DNA of 64,000 bases from Pseudomonas sp. SJZ079 (GCF_007993865.1 NZ_VIUH01000014.1:1-64000), one strand, 5' to 3'. Positions 34,713 through 45,956 are shown, counted from the first letter of the stretch. Notes: generated from the sequence alone by a model not told the origin. Translations and numbers: made by a program.

Positions 34713-35276
34713 TTTTATCTCGATAGTTTTTTTGCGAGGTTCTGACAAATGAAATCAAGCAGCCAAGGGCTTTATGCCTGTTCGGCACCGAAGGTGCGGC
34801 ATGAGCTAAGACGTGTGCCTGCATGGCTGAAGGTTCCTCGAAGGGCATCGCCCACATAGCGGGCAAAAACACAGGCAGCTGCACGTCGTGTTCACACGGG
34901 AGCGGCATGCGTTGTTCTAGTGCGTCTGGATCAAGGGCGGGCAACAAGTCGCCCTCTGGCAACAATCTCCAAAGAGGCAATTCCCTTCATTTCGTATGCG
35001 GGTCAATCAGCGGGCGCGTGGTGGTCGCTGTCTTGAGCATGCTTTCCGTAGCTAACGGGGCACTCTGTGGCTATACAGGGCGCTCATGACCGCTTTGCGA
35101 TAAGCATCGGGCCTGGGATGGCGGGGGTAAGTCGTGAGGGCCAGCGAGAGTCTGGTTGCCGTCGATCAATATGCCAAGGTATTCGGTCGGCTTGAGTATT
35201 CTCTTTACGCCTTGAGTATGTAGCTGTCTGTTATATGAAGAGGCGGGCGTTTGTGTGCCCGCCGCTGGAATGGCGC
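34713..35276. other. Long intergenic region between stress-protein copies 2 and 3
   Basis: About 560 bases hold the promoter of copy 2, a small GC stem-loop (GGCACC-GAA-GGTGC) near 34786-34800, and the terminator of copy 3. Open frames on both strands (34591-34980 minus, 34823-35089 plus) lack ribosome sites and family similarity. I see no convincing gene. Confidence 0.45.
35242..35263 (-). terminator. Possible terminator after stress-protein copy 3
   Basis: GGCGGGC-(8)-GCCCGCC lies 14 bases after the stop on the minus strand and is followed by a weak TCTTCAT tract. Confidence 0.5.
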
Positions 35277-36140
35277 TCAGCGCTGGGCAACCAGCTCCTC
35301 AAGGTGGCCGATGATGTCATCCGGCTTGAGCACCAGGACATCACTCTCCAGGGAATCGAGGATCACCTCGGCGGTATTGCCAATCAGTGCGCCGGAGAGG
35401 CCTGTACGGGCGACAGTGCCAATCACCGTGACTGCGGCATTCAATTGATGCGCAACTTGCGGAATCAATGAGTCGGCTGGGCCTTCGACTACATGCAAGC
35501 GCTCGTCGGGTACGTCAAATTCGGCCTGGAATGCTTTGCACTGCTCGCGGTAGCGCGCCTCGATGGTTTCTTTCAACTGAAAGGTCGGGTCGGCGGCTGA
35601 CAGCATGGGTGCGGGGTGGGCGCTGATTACATGCAGGTTGGCCTTGGCCAGGGCGGCGATGTCGTAGCCGTGGCTGATGATGCTGGCGTGCAGCGTGCGA
35701 TGCTCGCCATCGGCGTTGCCGACGTCTACAGCGGCGAGGATAACGCCAGCGTTCCAGGGTTTATCCGTCTTGACCATCAATACCGGGCTGGGGCAGTAAC
35801 GCAGCAGTTTCCAGTCATCCGGTGTGAGGATGGCTTTCTTCAGTGGGTTGTCAGGGAAGTGCTGCTTGATCACCAAGCCGCAGCCTTCGGCTTGTTGCAC
35901 GCTGATGATGGTCTGGTGCAGGTTTTCATGCCAAGCCTGCTGGCTGGAGGTATTGAAGCCCTCTTGGTTGAGGGTGGCGCACAGGTCGCTGAGGTAGGTC
36001 GAGTGATCATTTTTTTTATCGCAGACCAGTAGGTGGAGTTGCGACTGGGTGACCCCCGCGATCAACTTGGCGCGTTTGAGTGCAAGGCCCTCCTGCTGAC
36101 CGGGTTCCATTACCACCAAAATGCTGCGTATAGCTTGCAT
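35277..36140 (-). CDS. Universal stress protein, tandem-domain UspE type (copy 3)
   Basis: This 287-residue protein has two Usp domains; the second carries VIGTVARTGLSGALIGNTAE. The ATG at 36140 opens QAIRSILVVMEPGQ, as in the paralogues. An Anr/FNR-type operator and a -10 box lie at the correct class II spacing upstream, so it is probably induced in low oxygen; the P. aeruginosa equivalent near this locus is known to be Anr-dependent. Confidence 0.89.
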   Translation of the reverse strand: MQAIRSILVVMEPGQQEGLALKRAKLIAGVTQSQLHLLVCDKKNDHSTYLSDLCATLNQEGFNTSSQQAWHENLHQTIISVQQAEGCGLVIKQHFPDNPLKKAILTPDDWKLLRYCPSPVLMVKTDKPWNAGVILAAVDVGNADGEHRTLHASIISHGYDIAALAKANLHVISAHPAPMLSAADPTFQLKETIEARYREQCKAFQAEFDVPDERLHVVEGPADSLIPQVAHQLNAAVTVIGTVARTGLSGALIGNTAEVILDSLESDVLVLKPDDIIGHLEELVAQR

Positions 36141-36176
36141 GATCGACTCCATACGAAATGAGTTGTACTGCAAACA

Positions 36177-36219
36177 ACTATAGATGCACCCAGTAAAACG
36201 TGTTCTTGACCGGTATCAA
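36177..36219 (-). promoter_or_regulatory. Anr/FNR-type class II promoter of stress-protein copy 3
   Basis: TTGACCGGTATCAA at 36206-36219 matches the TTGAT-N4-ATCAA Anr/FNR box with one mismatch. A TATAGT -10 box on the minus strand lies at 36177-36182, which puts the box centre at about -42 from the expected start. This is standard class II spacing and suggests oxygen-limited induction. Confidence 0.75.
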
Positions 36220-36304
36220 CGGCATGGCTGGTTGTTCCCGCGGTCATTCGTATAATGGCCCGCCCAGCGCGTCAGCCACTGCTGCCATCAAACCTTGTGA
36301 GCCT

Positions 36305-36907
36305 ATGCAACTGCTACCCGAAATAGAAGCCTTCTTGCTCTGTCCTACACCTGACACCTGGATCGCCCAGGCGTTGCAAAATCAGGACGTGATGTTGATC
36401 GATCATGCCAATTGCGAGAAGAAGGCCGCTTCTACCGCCTTGACTCTGCTTTTTCGCTATATCGAGAAGGCCGATTTGCAGCACAACTTGTCACGTTTGG
36501 CGCGTGAGGAACTGCGCCATTTCGAACAGGTCGCGGCGCTGATGAAGAAACGCGGGATTACCTATCGTCCGGTCAGCGCTGCGCTGTATGCCCAGCGTCT
36601 GCACAAGCACATGCGCACCTCCGAGCCGCATAAGCTGGTCGACACCTTGATCGTCGGTGCCTTTATCGAGGCGCGTTCCTGTGAGCGCTTCTTTCGCCTG
36701 GCACCGCACCTCGACGAGGAACTGGGGCAGTTTTATCGCTCGTTGCTCAAGTCCGAGGCGCGGCATTATCAGGGCTACCTGAAAATGGCCCGGGACTATG
36801 CTGGAGAGTCGATCGATGGACGGATCGCCTTCTTCGCTGAGATCGAGCGCGATGCGATTCTCACCCCTGACACGGAATTCCGCTTTCACAGCGGTGCGGC
36901 GGCCTAA
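36305..36907 (+). CDS. miaE: tRNA-(ms2io6A)-hydroxylase
   Basis: This 200-residue diiron monooxygenase hydroxylates the isopentenyl side chain of ms2i6A37 in tRNAs. The carboxylate/histidine ligands of a ferritin-like four-helix bundle are visible: DHANCEKKAA, EELRHFEQV, FIEARSCERF, and SEARHYQGYL. The ATG at 36305 opens LLPEIEAFL; the upstream in-frame codons form no domain. Confidence 0.92.
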   Translation: MQLLPEIEAFLLCPTPDTWIAQALQNQDVMLIDHANCEKKAASTALTLLFRYIEKADLQHNLSRLAREELRHFEQVAALMKKRGITYRPVSAALYAQRLHKHMRTSEPHKLVDTLIVGAFIEARSCERFFRLAPHLDEELGQFYRSLLKSEARHYQGYLKMARDYAGESIDGRIAFFAEIERDAILTPDTEFRFHSGAAA

Positions 36908-36958
36908 TCGGCCCGCAGCGGCTGCCGCGAGTTGGGCTGAGGCAGCCGTTCCTCTCGA

Positions 36959-38164
36959 TCAGCAGGCATTTACCGTTGGCGGGATGGCCGGCGACGATTT
37001 GCGATTGCTGCGCAGGATGACCATGGCCAGCGCTACCAGCAGCAGGGCAGCAATGCTCAGCACCAAGAACACTGGCTGCAGCGAGCCGCTGGTTTCGCGG
37101 ATGTAGCCGGCCAGCAGGTTACCCAGGGTTCCGCCCAGACCGAAGGCGACCATGCAGATACCGCTGATCTGCATGGTTGCGGTCGACGAATACTGCTGAT
37201 TGACCCAGCCGGCGACGATGCCCCACATGGGGAAGTACATCAAGCCATAGCCGAAACCGGCGAACAGCGCGTATTTGCTCGGGTCGTAGACGAACGCCAG
37301 CAGTCCCAGGGCAAAGCCGCTGAAGATCACCATCAAGGCCGTGCCATGACCTTTGCGATCGGCCAGCTTGCCGGTGACGAAACCGGCGACCATGCCCGTG
37401 CCACCGACCGTCGCCCAGGTGTAGCCGCCCAGTGCCGCCGGCAGACTGAGTTCATCCAGATAGCTATTGAGCCAGTAGGAAAAGGGCATGCTGGTGAAGC
37501 CCACCAGCAGGCAGATCAGACAGGCGAATAGCGCGGTGCGCTCGCCGATGATGGTGGCGAACAGGCGGGACGTCGGGATCACCGCCTCGCGGGTGTCGAT
37601 TTGAGTGACCGGCAGGCTCTGCAGATTCCTCAGCAAGTGCCAGGTCAAGCCCACCACCAGGGCACCGAACAGGCTGGCCAGCTGCCAGCTGCTCTGCCAG
37701 CCGAGTAACGGTACTACCAGAAGAATCAGCAGACCGTTGATGGCATAGCCCCAGGCCGTACCGCTCGAGGCGCAGGACAGGTAGGTCGAGCGCAATTCGG
37801 CGCGAGCGCAGCGGCTGATGATCTCGACTATGCAGCCCCAGCTGATCGCCGCACTGGCGGCCAGGCAGGTCAGTACCAGCGTGATCAGCACGGGGTCGCG
37901 CAGCTGCGACATGCTGAACAGCAGGCTGCTGGTGGTGACGCCGGTGATCAGGGCCAGGCGGCCGGTGCCGAGGCGATGGCCGAGCAGGCCGAGGAGCATG
38001 GCCCCGGCCAGATAGGACAGCTGGGTCAGGGCACCGATGGTCGCCAGCTGCCAGGGGCTGATGTCGATGGCTTCGCGCATGTGCGGCATCAGGGCGGCGA
38101 ACAGAAACATGCCAAAGCCGTGGCTGACAATCTGGTTGAGGCCGAAGGTGGTGGGCATCCGCAT
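36959..38164 (-). CDS. MFS transporter
   Basis: This 401-residue transporter has 12 predicted membrane helices (first about 8-30). The intracellular loop 2-3 motif is GLLGHRLGTGRLAL, and the central loop is about residues 185-205. I chose the start at 38164 because GGAG lies seven bases upstream; a start 12 codons earlier is possible. It diverges from a LysR regulator 130 bases away that likely controls it. The substrate is unknown. Confidence 0.84.
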   Translation of the reverse strand: MRMPTTFGLNQIVSHGFGMFLFAALMPHMREAIDISPWQLATIGALTQLSYLAGAMLLGLLGHRLGTGRLALITGVTTSSLLFSMSQLRDPVLITLVLTCLAASAAISWGCIVEIISRCARAELRSTYLSCASSGTAWGYAINGLLILLVVPLLGWQSSWQLASLFGALVVGLTWHLLRNLQSLPVTQIDTREAVIPTSRLFATIIGERTALFACLICLLVGFTSMPFSYWLNSYLDELSLPAALGGYTWATVGGTGMVAGFVTGKLADRKGHGTALMVIFSGFALGLLAFVYDPSKYALFAGFGYGLMYFPMWGIVAGWVNQQYSSTATMQISGICMVAFGLGGTLGNLLAGYIRETSGSLQPVFLVLSIAALLLVALAMVILRSNRKSSPAIPPTVNAC

Positions 38165-38294
38165 CTTTTCGCTCCGTGACAGCTCGCCGGGAATCCACAT
38201 GGGGTGAGCTCGATGCTGGCTAACATAGTGGCTTGCCAGAATTCAGCAAAACGATAAATATTGATCACCTCATTCAAGAAGGTTGAATTCTGCC

Positions 38295-39146
38295 ATGCGC
38301 GACCTGCCGATAGCCCTGCTGCGTACCTTCGTCGTGGTCGCCGAGACGCTCAACCTGACCAGTGCGGCCGTGCGACTGCATCGTGCGCCATCGACCGTGA
38401 GCATGCAGCTCAGCCGGCTGGAGGCTCTGGTGTCGGCCGAGCTGCTGCAGCGCGGCCAATATGGCGTCAGGCTGAGCCAAGCCGGTGAGCAGCTGAAGAG
38501 CCACGCGCAGCAGCTGCTCAACCTGCATGACCGCATCCTCGGCAGCTTCCAGCATGCCGACGTAGGCGGTCAGGTGCGCTTCGGCACCCATGATCAGTAC
38601 GCCACGCGCAGCCTCACTCCGCTGCTGGAAACGTTCGTGTTGAGTTATCCAGAAGCCAGTCTGGAGGTGGTCTGCGACCATCGGCCCTTTCACCTGGCGT
38701 CGCTGGTGGCCGAGGGCAAGCTGGACCTGGCCCTGGTCGAGATGCCGGCCTTGTCGGAGGGTGGCCGCCGTCTGTTTCGTGATGAGCTGGTCTGGGTGCG
38801 CACCGAGGCGCACTCGACCCACGAGCGCGAGCCCTTGCCGTTGGCGGTGTTTGTCGAGGGCTGTTATCACCGAGATTCCGCGCGCAAGGCGCTGGTCGAG
38901 GCGCAGATTCCGTACCGCATTGCCTTCACTAGTCAGAGTCGGGCCGGGGTGCTGGCAGCCGTGCGCGCCGGGATAGGTGTCGGCATCATTCCGCGTTCGA
39001 CTCTGGAGCCTGGCCTGCAGGTGATCGAGGACGGATTGCCGCCGCTGCCGGGCACGGACATCACTCTGTTCGTCGCCGATCAGGTCAACGAGGCGACCCA
39101 GCGTCTGGCGCAGACCATCGAGGCGAGCCCGCAATACCGGCGTTAG
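38295..39146 (+). CDS. LysR-family transcriptional regulator
   Basis: This 283-residue regulator has an N-terminal winged HTH (about 1-60, LLRTFVVVAETLNLTSAA, STVSMQLSRLE) and an effector-binding domain. It probably regulates the divergent MFS gene. I chose the ATG at 38295; a TTG four codons earlier is directly next to AAGAAGG and so too close. Confidence 0.88.
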   Translation: MRDLPIALLRTFVVVAETLNLTSAAVRLHRAPSTVSMQLSRLEALVSAELLQRGQYGVRLSQAGEQLKSHAQQLLNLHDRILGSFQHADVGGQVRFGTHDQYATRSLTPLLETFVLSYPEASLEVVCDHRPFHLASLVAEGKLDLALVEMPALSEGGRRLFRDELVWVRTEAHSTHEREPLPLAVFVEGCYHRDSARKALVEAQIPYRIAFTSQSRAGVLAAVRAGIGVGIIPRSTLEPGLQVIEDGLPPLPGTDITLFVADQVNEATQRLAQTIEASPQYRR

Positions 39147-39212
39147 GAGCAGCACGCCGCGATGCAGCGCTAAGGGTGGTTCCGGCGGTAAGGGTAGAAC
39201 CGGTGGAGCGGG

Positions 39213-39935
39213 TCAGCCGAGGGGGAAGGGTGCCAACTGCCAGTGCGAACCGTCGATTTGCAGCGCCCAGCCCTGCTGGTCCCAATCGCCGAGGACGATG
39301 CGTCGCGCCGCTGAGCCGTTGATCTGCAACTGGTGAGTGGCGGGGCGATGGGTGTGGCCGTGTATCAGCGTATGCACGCCGTGCGCGGCCATGATGCGCG
39401 GTACTTCTGCCGGGGTGACATCGACGATGTCGCTGGCCTTCATGCGGGTCTGTGCGCGGCTTTCGTTGCGCAGCTTGCGCGCCAGTTTATGGCGGGTGGT
39501 CAGTGGCAGGTTGCGCAGGATGAACAGGCTCAACGGGTTACGCAGCCAGCGGCGCATGCGCATGTACGCCCGATCCTGGGTGCACAGGCTGTCGCCATGC
39601 ATCAGCAGGACTTTCTCGCCCGCCAGTTCGACCAGGCTGGGGTCGCTCAGCAGGATGCAGCCGGCTTCGCGGCAAAACGCCTTGCCGATCATGAAGTCAC
39701 GGTTGCCATGCATCAGGTAAATCTTCGTGCCGCTGTCGCTCAGTTGCCGCAGGGCCTGGGCGATGGTGCGCTGAAAGGGGGTGATGGCATCATCGCCGAC
39801 CCACACCTCGAAGAAGTCGCCGAGGATGTACAGCGCCTCGGCCTGGTGTGCGCGGCTATGCAGGAAATGCAAGAACGCCCGGCTAATGTCCGGGCGCTCC
39901 TGTTCAAGATGCAGATCGGAGATCAGTAGAATCAC
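39213..39935 (-). CDS. lpxH: UDP-2,3-diacylglucosamine diphosphatase
   Basis: This 240-residue calcineurin-like phosphoesterase of lipid A synthesis hydrolyses UDP-2,3-diacyl-GlcN to lipid X. Metal-site motifs are SDLHLE (about 6-11), [11 protein letters not shown] (about 39-49), HGNRDF (about 75-80), MHGDSL (about 112) and HGHTHRP (about 192). It starts with GTG, which overlaps the ppiB stop by four bases, so the two genes are translationally coupled. Confidence 0.94.
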   Translation of the reverse strand: MILLISDLHLEQERPDISRAFLHFLHSRAHQAEALYILGDFFEVWVGDDAITPFQRTIAQALRQLSDSGTKIYLMHGNRDFMIGKAFCREAGCILLSDPSLVELAGEKVLLMHGDSLCTQDRAYMRMRRWLRNPLSLFILRNLPLTTRHKLARKLRNESRAQTRMKASDIVDVTPAEVPRIMAAHGVHTLIHGHTHRPATHQLQINGSAARRIVLGDWDQQGWALQIDGSHWQLAPFPLG

Positions 39936-40426
39936 TCAACGATCTCGGCACGCTCGATGATCACATCGTCGACCGGTACGTCCTGGTGGCCGGACTTCAT
40001 GGTGGTGGCAACGCCTTTGATCTTCTCGACCACGTCCATGCCTTCAACCACTTCGCCAAATACCGCATAGCCCCAACCTTGTACGGTCGGTGCGCTGTGG
40101 TCGAGGAAGGTGTTATCGGCCACGTTGATGAAGAACTGCGCGGAAGCCGAGTGTGGCTCCATGGTGCGGGCCATGGCGACGGTGCCGACTTTGTTGGAGA
40201 GGCCGTTGTTGGCTTCGTTCTTGATCGTTGCGCGGGTGGTCTTCTGCTTCATGCCCGGCTCGAAACCGCCGCCCTGGACCATGAAGTTGCTGATCACGCG
40301 GTGGAACACGGTGTTGTCGTAATGGCCGTCTTTCACGTAGGCCTTGAAGTTGGCCACGGTTTCCGGGGCTTTGTCTTCGAACAGGTTCAGGGTGATGACG
40401 CCGTGGTTGGTGTGCAGCTTGATCAT
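39932..40426 (-). CDS. ppiB: Cytoplasmic peptidyl-prolyl cis-trans isomerase (cyclophilin)
   Basis: This 164-residue cyclophilin has no signal peptide. It shows the catalytic signature [13 protein letters not shown] (about 40-52, Arg and Phe), [10 protein letters not shown] (about 96-105) and the [11 protein letters not shown] motif. It helps fold newly made proteins. It is transcribed away from glnS and overlaps lpxH. Confidence 0.94.
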   Translation of the reverse strand: MIKLHTNHGVITLNLFEDKAPETVANFKAYVKDGHYDNTVFHRVISNFMVQGGGFEPGMKQKTTRATIKNEANNGLSNKVGTVAMARTMEPHSASAQFFINVADNTFLDHSAPTVQGWGYAVFGEVVEGMDVVEKIKGVATTMKSGHQDVPVDDVIIERAEIVE

Positions 40427-40548
40427 TGAAATAATCGCTCTGTCGAGAAAGTCGAAGGTCTGTCAGGGGATTGACCGCTTCGGCTATGATAAGCGCTTTG
40501 TTTTAGCCGGCCTACCCCGCGCCGCGCACCAGCATGATCAAGGACCCC

Positions 40549-42213
<1,665 letters not shown>

Positions 42214-42275
42214 CGCCCTGGAGGACTGATTGAAACCGGGCCAGCGCGCTGGCCCGTGATTGCCAAGGAATCCTG

Positions 42276-43658
42276 ATGCTCTCGATCTACAACACTCTGA
42301 CCAAAAGCAAAGACCTCTTCACACCGCTGGTGGGCAACCAGGTGCGCCTTTATGTATGTGGCATGACGGTCTATGACTTCTGCCATATCGGTCATGCGCG
42401 GGTGATGGTGGCCTTCGACGTAGTTACCCGCTGGCTGCGCCATCGCGGCTACGACGTGAACTACGTGCGCAACATTACCGACATCGACGACAAGATCATC
42501 AAGCGTGCCCAGGAAAATGGCGAGCCCTTCGAGGCGCTGGTCGAGCGGATGATCGCCGCGATGCACGAAGACGAAGCGCGCCTCAGTGTGCTGCGTCCGG
42601 ATCAGGAACCGCGCGCCACCGGGCACATCCCCGGCATGCACACGATGATCCAGAGCCTGATCGACAAGGGCTTCGCCTACGCCCCGGGCAACGGCGACGT
42701 CTATTACCGGGTCGGCAAGTTTGTCGGCTACGGCAAGTTGTCGAGGAAGAAGATCGAAGACCTGCGCGTCGGTGCGCGTATCGAAGTCGACGAGTCCAAG
42801 CAGGATCCGTTGGACTTCGTCCTGTGGAAGGGCGCCAAGCCCGGCGAGCCGAGTTGGCAGTCGCCCTGGGGCGTCGGCCGGCCGGGCTGGCACATCGAAT
42901 GCTCGGTGATGTCGACCTGCTGCCTGGGCGAGACCTTCGACATCCACGGCGGCGGCCCGGATCTGGTGTTCCCGCACCACGAGAACGAAATCGCCCAGAG
43001 CGAGGCGGCCACCGGCAAGCTCTACGCCAACGCCTGGATGCACGCCGGTGCGGTCCGCGTGGACGGCGAGAAGATGTCCAAATCCCTGGGCAACTTCTTC
43101 ACTATCCGCGAGGTGCTGGAAAAGTACCATCCGGAAGTAGTGCGTTACCTGCTGGTCTCCAGCCACTACCGCAGTCCGATCAACTACTCCGAAGACAGCC
43201 TCAAGGAAGCCAAGGGCGCCCTGGAGCGGTTTTACCACGCGCTGCGCGGCTTGCCCGAAGTGCCGGCAGCCGGCGGCGAAGCCTTCGTCGAACGTTTCGG
43301 TGCGGCGATGGACGACGACTTCAACTCGCCCGAAGCCTGCGCCGTGCTGTTCGAGCTGGCCCGCGAGATCAATCGCCTGCGCGAAACCGATCAGCAGGCG
43401 GCGGCCGGTCTGGCGGCGCGCTTGAAAGAGTTGGCTGGCGTGCTCGGCGTGTTGCAACTGCAGCCCGATGCCTTCCTCCAGGCCGGCGCCGCAGGCAAGG
43501 TCGATGCCGCCGAAGTGGACGCTCTGATCGCCGCGCGCCTGCAAGCCCGCGCCGAGAAGAACTGGGCCGAGTCAGACCGCATCCGCGACCAGCTAAGCGC
43601 CATGGGCGTGGTACTGGAAGACGGCAAAGGCGGTACAACCTGGCGCCTGGCTGAGTAA
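42276..43658 (+). CDS. cysS: Cysteinyl-tRNA synthetase
   Basis: This 460-residue class I synthetase has the HIGH motif in [12 protein letters not shown] (about 34-45), [10 protein letters not shown] (about 266-275), and the Zn-site residues Cys28 (VCGMTVYD) plus the CSVMST and HHENEIAQ region (about 208-240). It is 62 bases downstream of glnS on the same strand. Confidence 0.95.
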   Translation: MLSIYNTLTKSKDLFTPLVGNQVRLYVCGMTVYDFCHIGHARVMVAFDVVTRWLRHRGYDVNYVRNITDIDDKIIKRAQENGEPFEALVERMIAAMHEDEARLSVLRPDQEPRATGHIPGMHTMIQSLIDKGFAYAPGNGDVYYRVGKFVGYGKLSRKKIEDLRVGARIEVDESKQDPLDFVLWKGAKPGEPSWQSPWGVGRPGWHIECSVMSTCCLGETFDIHGGGPDLVFPHHENEIAQSEAATGKLYANAWMHAGAVRVDGEKMSKSLGNFFTIREVLEKYHPEVVRYLLVSSHYRSPINYSEDSLKEAKGALERFYHALRGLPEVPAAGGEAFVERFGAAMDDDFNSPEACAVLFELAREINRLRETDQQAAAGLAARLKELAGVLGVLQLQPDAFLQAGAAGKVDAAEVDALIAARLQARAEKNWAESDRIRDQLSAMGVVLEDGKGGTTWRLAE

Positions 43659-43678
43659 GTTACTCGCTAAATTGAACG

Positions 43679-43696
43679 GGCCGCTTTCGAGCGGCC
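43679..43696 (+). terminator. Terminator after cysS
   Basis: GGCCGCT-TTCG-AGCGGCC is a tight UUCG-type stem-loop 21 bases after the stop, followed by a weak TGTTCATT tract. Confidence 0.65.
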
Positions 43697-43703
43697 TGTT
43701 CAT

Positions 43704-43745
43704 TGGTACTCGACATCTGCGGTTGCCCGCCAATGTCGAGTACCA
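43704..43745. repeat. 13-bp inverted repeat between cysS and the sigma-54 regulator
   Basis: TGGTACTCGACAT at 43704-43716 is exactly complementary to 43733-43745, with a 16-base loop. It lies between convergent genes and may stop read-through in both directions. It also marks the left edge of the glycerol-type gene block relative to the cysS-folD order of related species. Confidence 0.7.
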
Positions 43746-43772
43746 GGCTGCTTGGCAGGGTTGATGAAGCTT

Positions 43773-45638
43773 TTATACCTTCAAACCTTGCTCGCGCAGG
43801 CGCTTGTACAAGGTGTTACGACTCACGCCCAGGCTCCTGGATAAATAGGAAATATTCCCACCGCAGGCCTGAAACTGGCTGGCCAAATCCTCCTCGCAGG
43901 TCGCCGTTAGTGCCGGCTGTGGGGCTTGGCTGATTGGTTCGGGCGCTGTGGCCATCTCCTGCAGGTCTGCAAAAAAATCATCCGGTAAATGCTCGGGCCG
44001 AATCTGTTGTTCGTCGGCCATGGCCAGGGCGACCTGCAGTACGCTGCTGAGTTGCCGCAGGTTGCCGGGCCAGGGGTGGCGCTGGAACAGGGTCACGACT
44101 TCGCGGCTGAGCCCGGCGGCTTGTTGCGCCTCGCGGTGGTAATCCCAGATGCGTTGGAACATCGCCGCCTTGTCCGTGCGTTCGCGCAGAGGCGGCAGTT
44201 CCAGGTTCAGACCGCTGATGCGGTAGTACAGGTCCTGGCGAAACAGGCCGCTGTCGACGTCCTGGCGTAGCGGGCGGTTGGTGGCCGAGATCAGGCGGAT
44301 ATCTACCGGGTACAGCTCGCTGCTGCCCAGCGGTTGCACGCAGCGTTCCTGCAATACGCGCAGCAGGCGGGCCTGGACCCGCAGGGGCATGTCGCCGATT
44401 TCATCGAGAAACAGCGTGCCTTTATGCGCCTTGCGGATCAGGCCGATGCTGCCTTTCTGGTTGGCGCCGGTAAACGCGCCTTTTTCGTAACCGAACAGCT
44501 CGGACTCCACTAGTTCGGCGGGGATGGCCGCACAATTCACTGCAATGAACGCCTGTTTACTACGCGAGCTGGCGTGGTGCAGGGCTTTGACGAAGACTTC
44601 TTTGCCGACCCCGGTTTCGCCATGCACCAGGATCGGAATGTCTTTTTCCAGCAGGCGTTCGGCCTGACGCACGGCTTTATCGACCCGCGGGTCGCCCAGA
44701 TTGATCGAGGCCAGGGTAAAGTCTTTGCCGGCCTGCTCCGCTGATGCGCTCGGACGAAAATCTCGGGCCTGGATCGGCGCCGGTTGCTGCGGACGATTGA
44801 CCTGGGCATGAAAGCGAAAGCGCCCACTCGCACGCAAGTTGAAGGGTTGCGCTTCGGGCTGGTTGAGCAGCTGCTGCAGCGGTACATCGAACAGGCTTTC
44901 GATATTCATTCGCGCCAGGCCGACACCGAGCAGGCTGTCGGCGCGGCGGTTAGCCGAAACGATCTGGCCCGTCTCGTCGAATACCAGCAGCCCGGCCCAG
45001 GGGCTGTTGAGGTTGTTCAGGCTGGTGTTGAAGGTCAACTGGAAATAGTGCTGCCTGAACAGATTGAGAATCAGCCGGTTCTCCACCGACTGGCTCATCA
45101 TCTTGACCATGCCAAGGGTATGGGAGGGCGGCAGGTAACTGTCGCTGGAGACGTCCAGCACCGCGATCATCTGTCGCTGCTCATCGAAAATCGGCGAGGC
45201 CGAGCCCGTCATGAAGCGGTTGGCCTTGAGGAAGTGCTCGTCATGTTCGATATGCACGGCCTGGCCGCAGGTCAGCGCGGTGCCGATGGCGTTGGTGCCG
45301 GTGTAGCGTTCCAGCCAGTTGGCACCGGCGACGAAGCCGGGGGCGTGCGCCGGTTCGATGAAGCGTTGATCGCCCCAGGATTGCAGCAACTGCCCCTGGC
45401 TGTCGGCCAGCATGATCAGGCAGTTGGAGTTGGCCATTATGTTGCCGTAGTAAGGCAGCACCTCCTTGTGCGTGGTCTGCACCAGGGCGTGTTGGCTCTC
45501 CAGTAACGCGGACACTTCGCCCTGGCCGGGGCGGACAAAGCTGGGGGCGCTGTGGTGAGTCAGGCCAAACTCGCGGCAGCGCGCCCAGGAGTCTTGAATG
45601 ACGGTTTCGTGGGACGGCGCTTGGGCAGCTTCAGCCAT
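43773..45638 (-). CDS. Sigma-54-dependent activator, AcoR/acetoin-glycerol type
   Basis: This 621-residue enhancer-binding protein has an N-terminal GAF-type sensor (about 60-200), a PAS-like middle (about 210-270), a AAA+ domain (about 310-545) and a Fis-type HTH (about 575-620). The AAA+ part has Walker A GETGVGKE, the sigma-54 contact loop GAFTGA, Walker B TLFLDEIGD and the R-finger region. It diverges from the ABC operon, whose upstream region has a -24/-12 promoter, so it is the likely activator. The ligand may be the transported polyol. Confidence 0.92.
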   Translation of the reverse strand: MAEAAQAPSHETVIQDSWARCREFGLTHHSAPSFVRPGQGEVSALLESQHALVQTTHKEVLPYYGNIMANSNCLIMLADSQGQLLQSWGDQRFIEPAHAPGFVAGANWLERYTGTNAIGTALTCGQAVHIEHDEHFLKANRFMTGSASPIFDEQRQMIAVLDVSSDSYLPPSHTLGMVKMMSQSVENRLILNLFRQHYFQLTFNTSLNNLNSPWAGLLVFDETGQIVSANRRADSLLGVGLARMNIESLFDVPLQQLLNQPEAQPFNLRASGRFRFHAQVNRPQQPAPIQARDFRPSASAEQAGKDFTLASINLGDPRVDKAVRQAERLLEKDIPILVHGETGVGKEVFVKALHHASSRSKQAFIAVNCAAIPAELVESELFGYEKGAFTGANQKGSIGLIRKAHKGTLFLDEIGDMPLRVQARLLRVLQERCVQPLGSSELYPVDIRLISATNRPLRQDVDSGLFRQDLYYRISGLNLELPPLRERTDKAAMFQRIWDYHREAQQAAGLSREVVTLFQRHPWPGNLRQLSSVLQVALAMADEQQIRPEHLPDDFFADLQEMATAPEPISQAPQPALTATCEEDLASQFQACGGNISYLSRSLGVSRNTLYKRLREQGLKV

Positions 45639-45725
45639 AAGAAGGGTGTTCCGTTAGTCTGCGTATCTTTTGTTTTTATCAGTCGCTGGGCGAGTACTCG
45701 GCAACCAGCGCAGCCTACAGAGTGT

Positions 45726-45787
45726 TGTTCAGATGTGTTCACTGTCAATGTTGAAAGTGTTCAGTTGTTCAGATTGAACACTGAACA
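45726..45787. promoter_or_regulatory. Enhancer-type repeat cluster (TGTTCA/TGAACA)
   Basis: Four direct TGTTCA copies (45726, 45736, 45758, 45766) and two inverted TGAACA copies (45775, 45782) lie within 62 bases. The last four form a near-perfect palindrome centred near 45773. They lie 96-157 bases upstream of the -24 element and 88-150 bases upstream of the regulator start, so they may be binding sites for the divergent activator and for autoregulation. Confidence 0.75.
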
Positions 45788-45840
45788 GTCTGCGTTGCAG
45801 GTGCCGTTCGATTGTCTTGTTTTTGTAAAAAAGTATTTTA

Positions 45841-45853
45841 TATCAATAAGTTA
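45841..45853 (+). promoter_or_regulatory. IHF binding site
   Basis: TATCAATAAGTTA fits the IHF consensus WATCAA-N4-TTR exactly. It lies in an AT-rich bend between the enhancer cluster and the sigma-54 promoter, where IHF normally loops the DNA. Confidence 0.75.
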
Positions 45854-45882
45854 AGTTGTTTTTCATGGTGCTGTAGGCAGGC

Positions 45883-45898
45883 TGGCACAGAAGTCGCT
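45883..45898 (+). promoter_or_regulatory. Sigma-54 promoter of the glycerol-type ABC operon
   Basis: TGGCACAGAAGTCGCT has a perfect -24 box and a -12 box with GC at the correct spacing and one change from TTGCT. The first gene starts 59 bases downstream. Confidence 0.82.
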
Positions 45899-45956
45899 TA
45901 AAGGAATGCAACGCGGTTTTTTCGACCGCAGGGCACAACAATAATAAGGGCACGCC

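Noticed and set aside
34745..34758. ATCAA half-site upstream of stress-protein copy 2 as an Anr box
   Set aside because: The other half (ACAAA) does not match TTGAT.
34591..35089. Open frames on both strands between stress-protein copies 2 and 3
   Set aside because: No ribosome sites, no recognisable domain; the minus-strand frame overlaps the start of copy 2.
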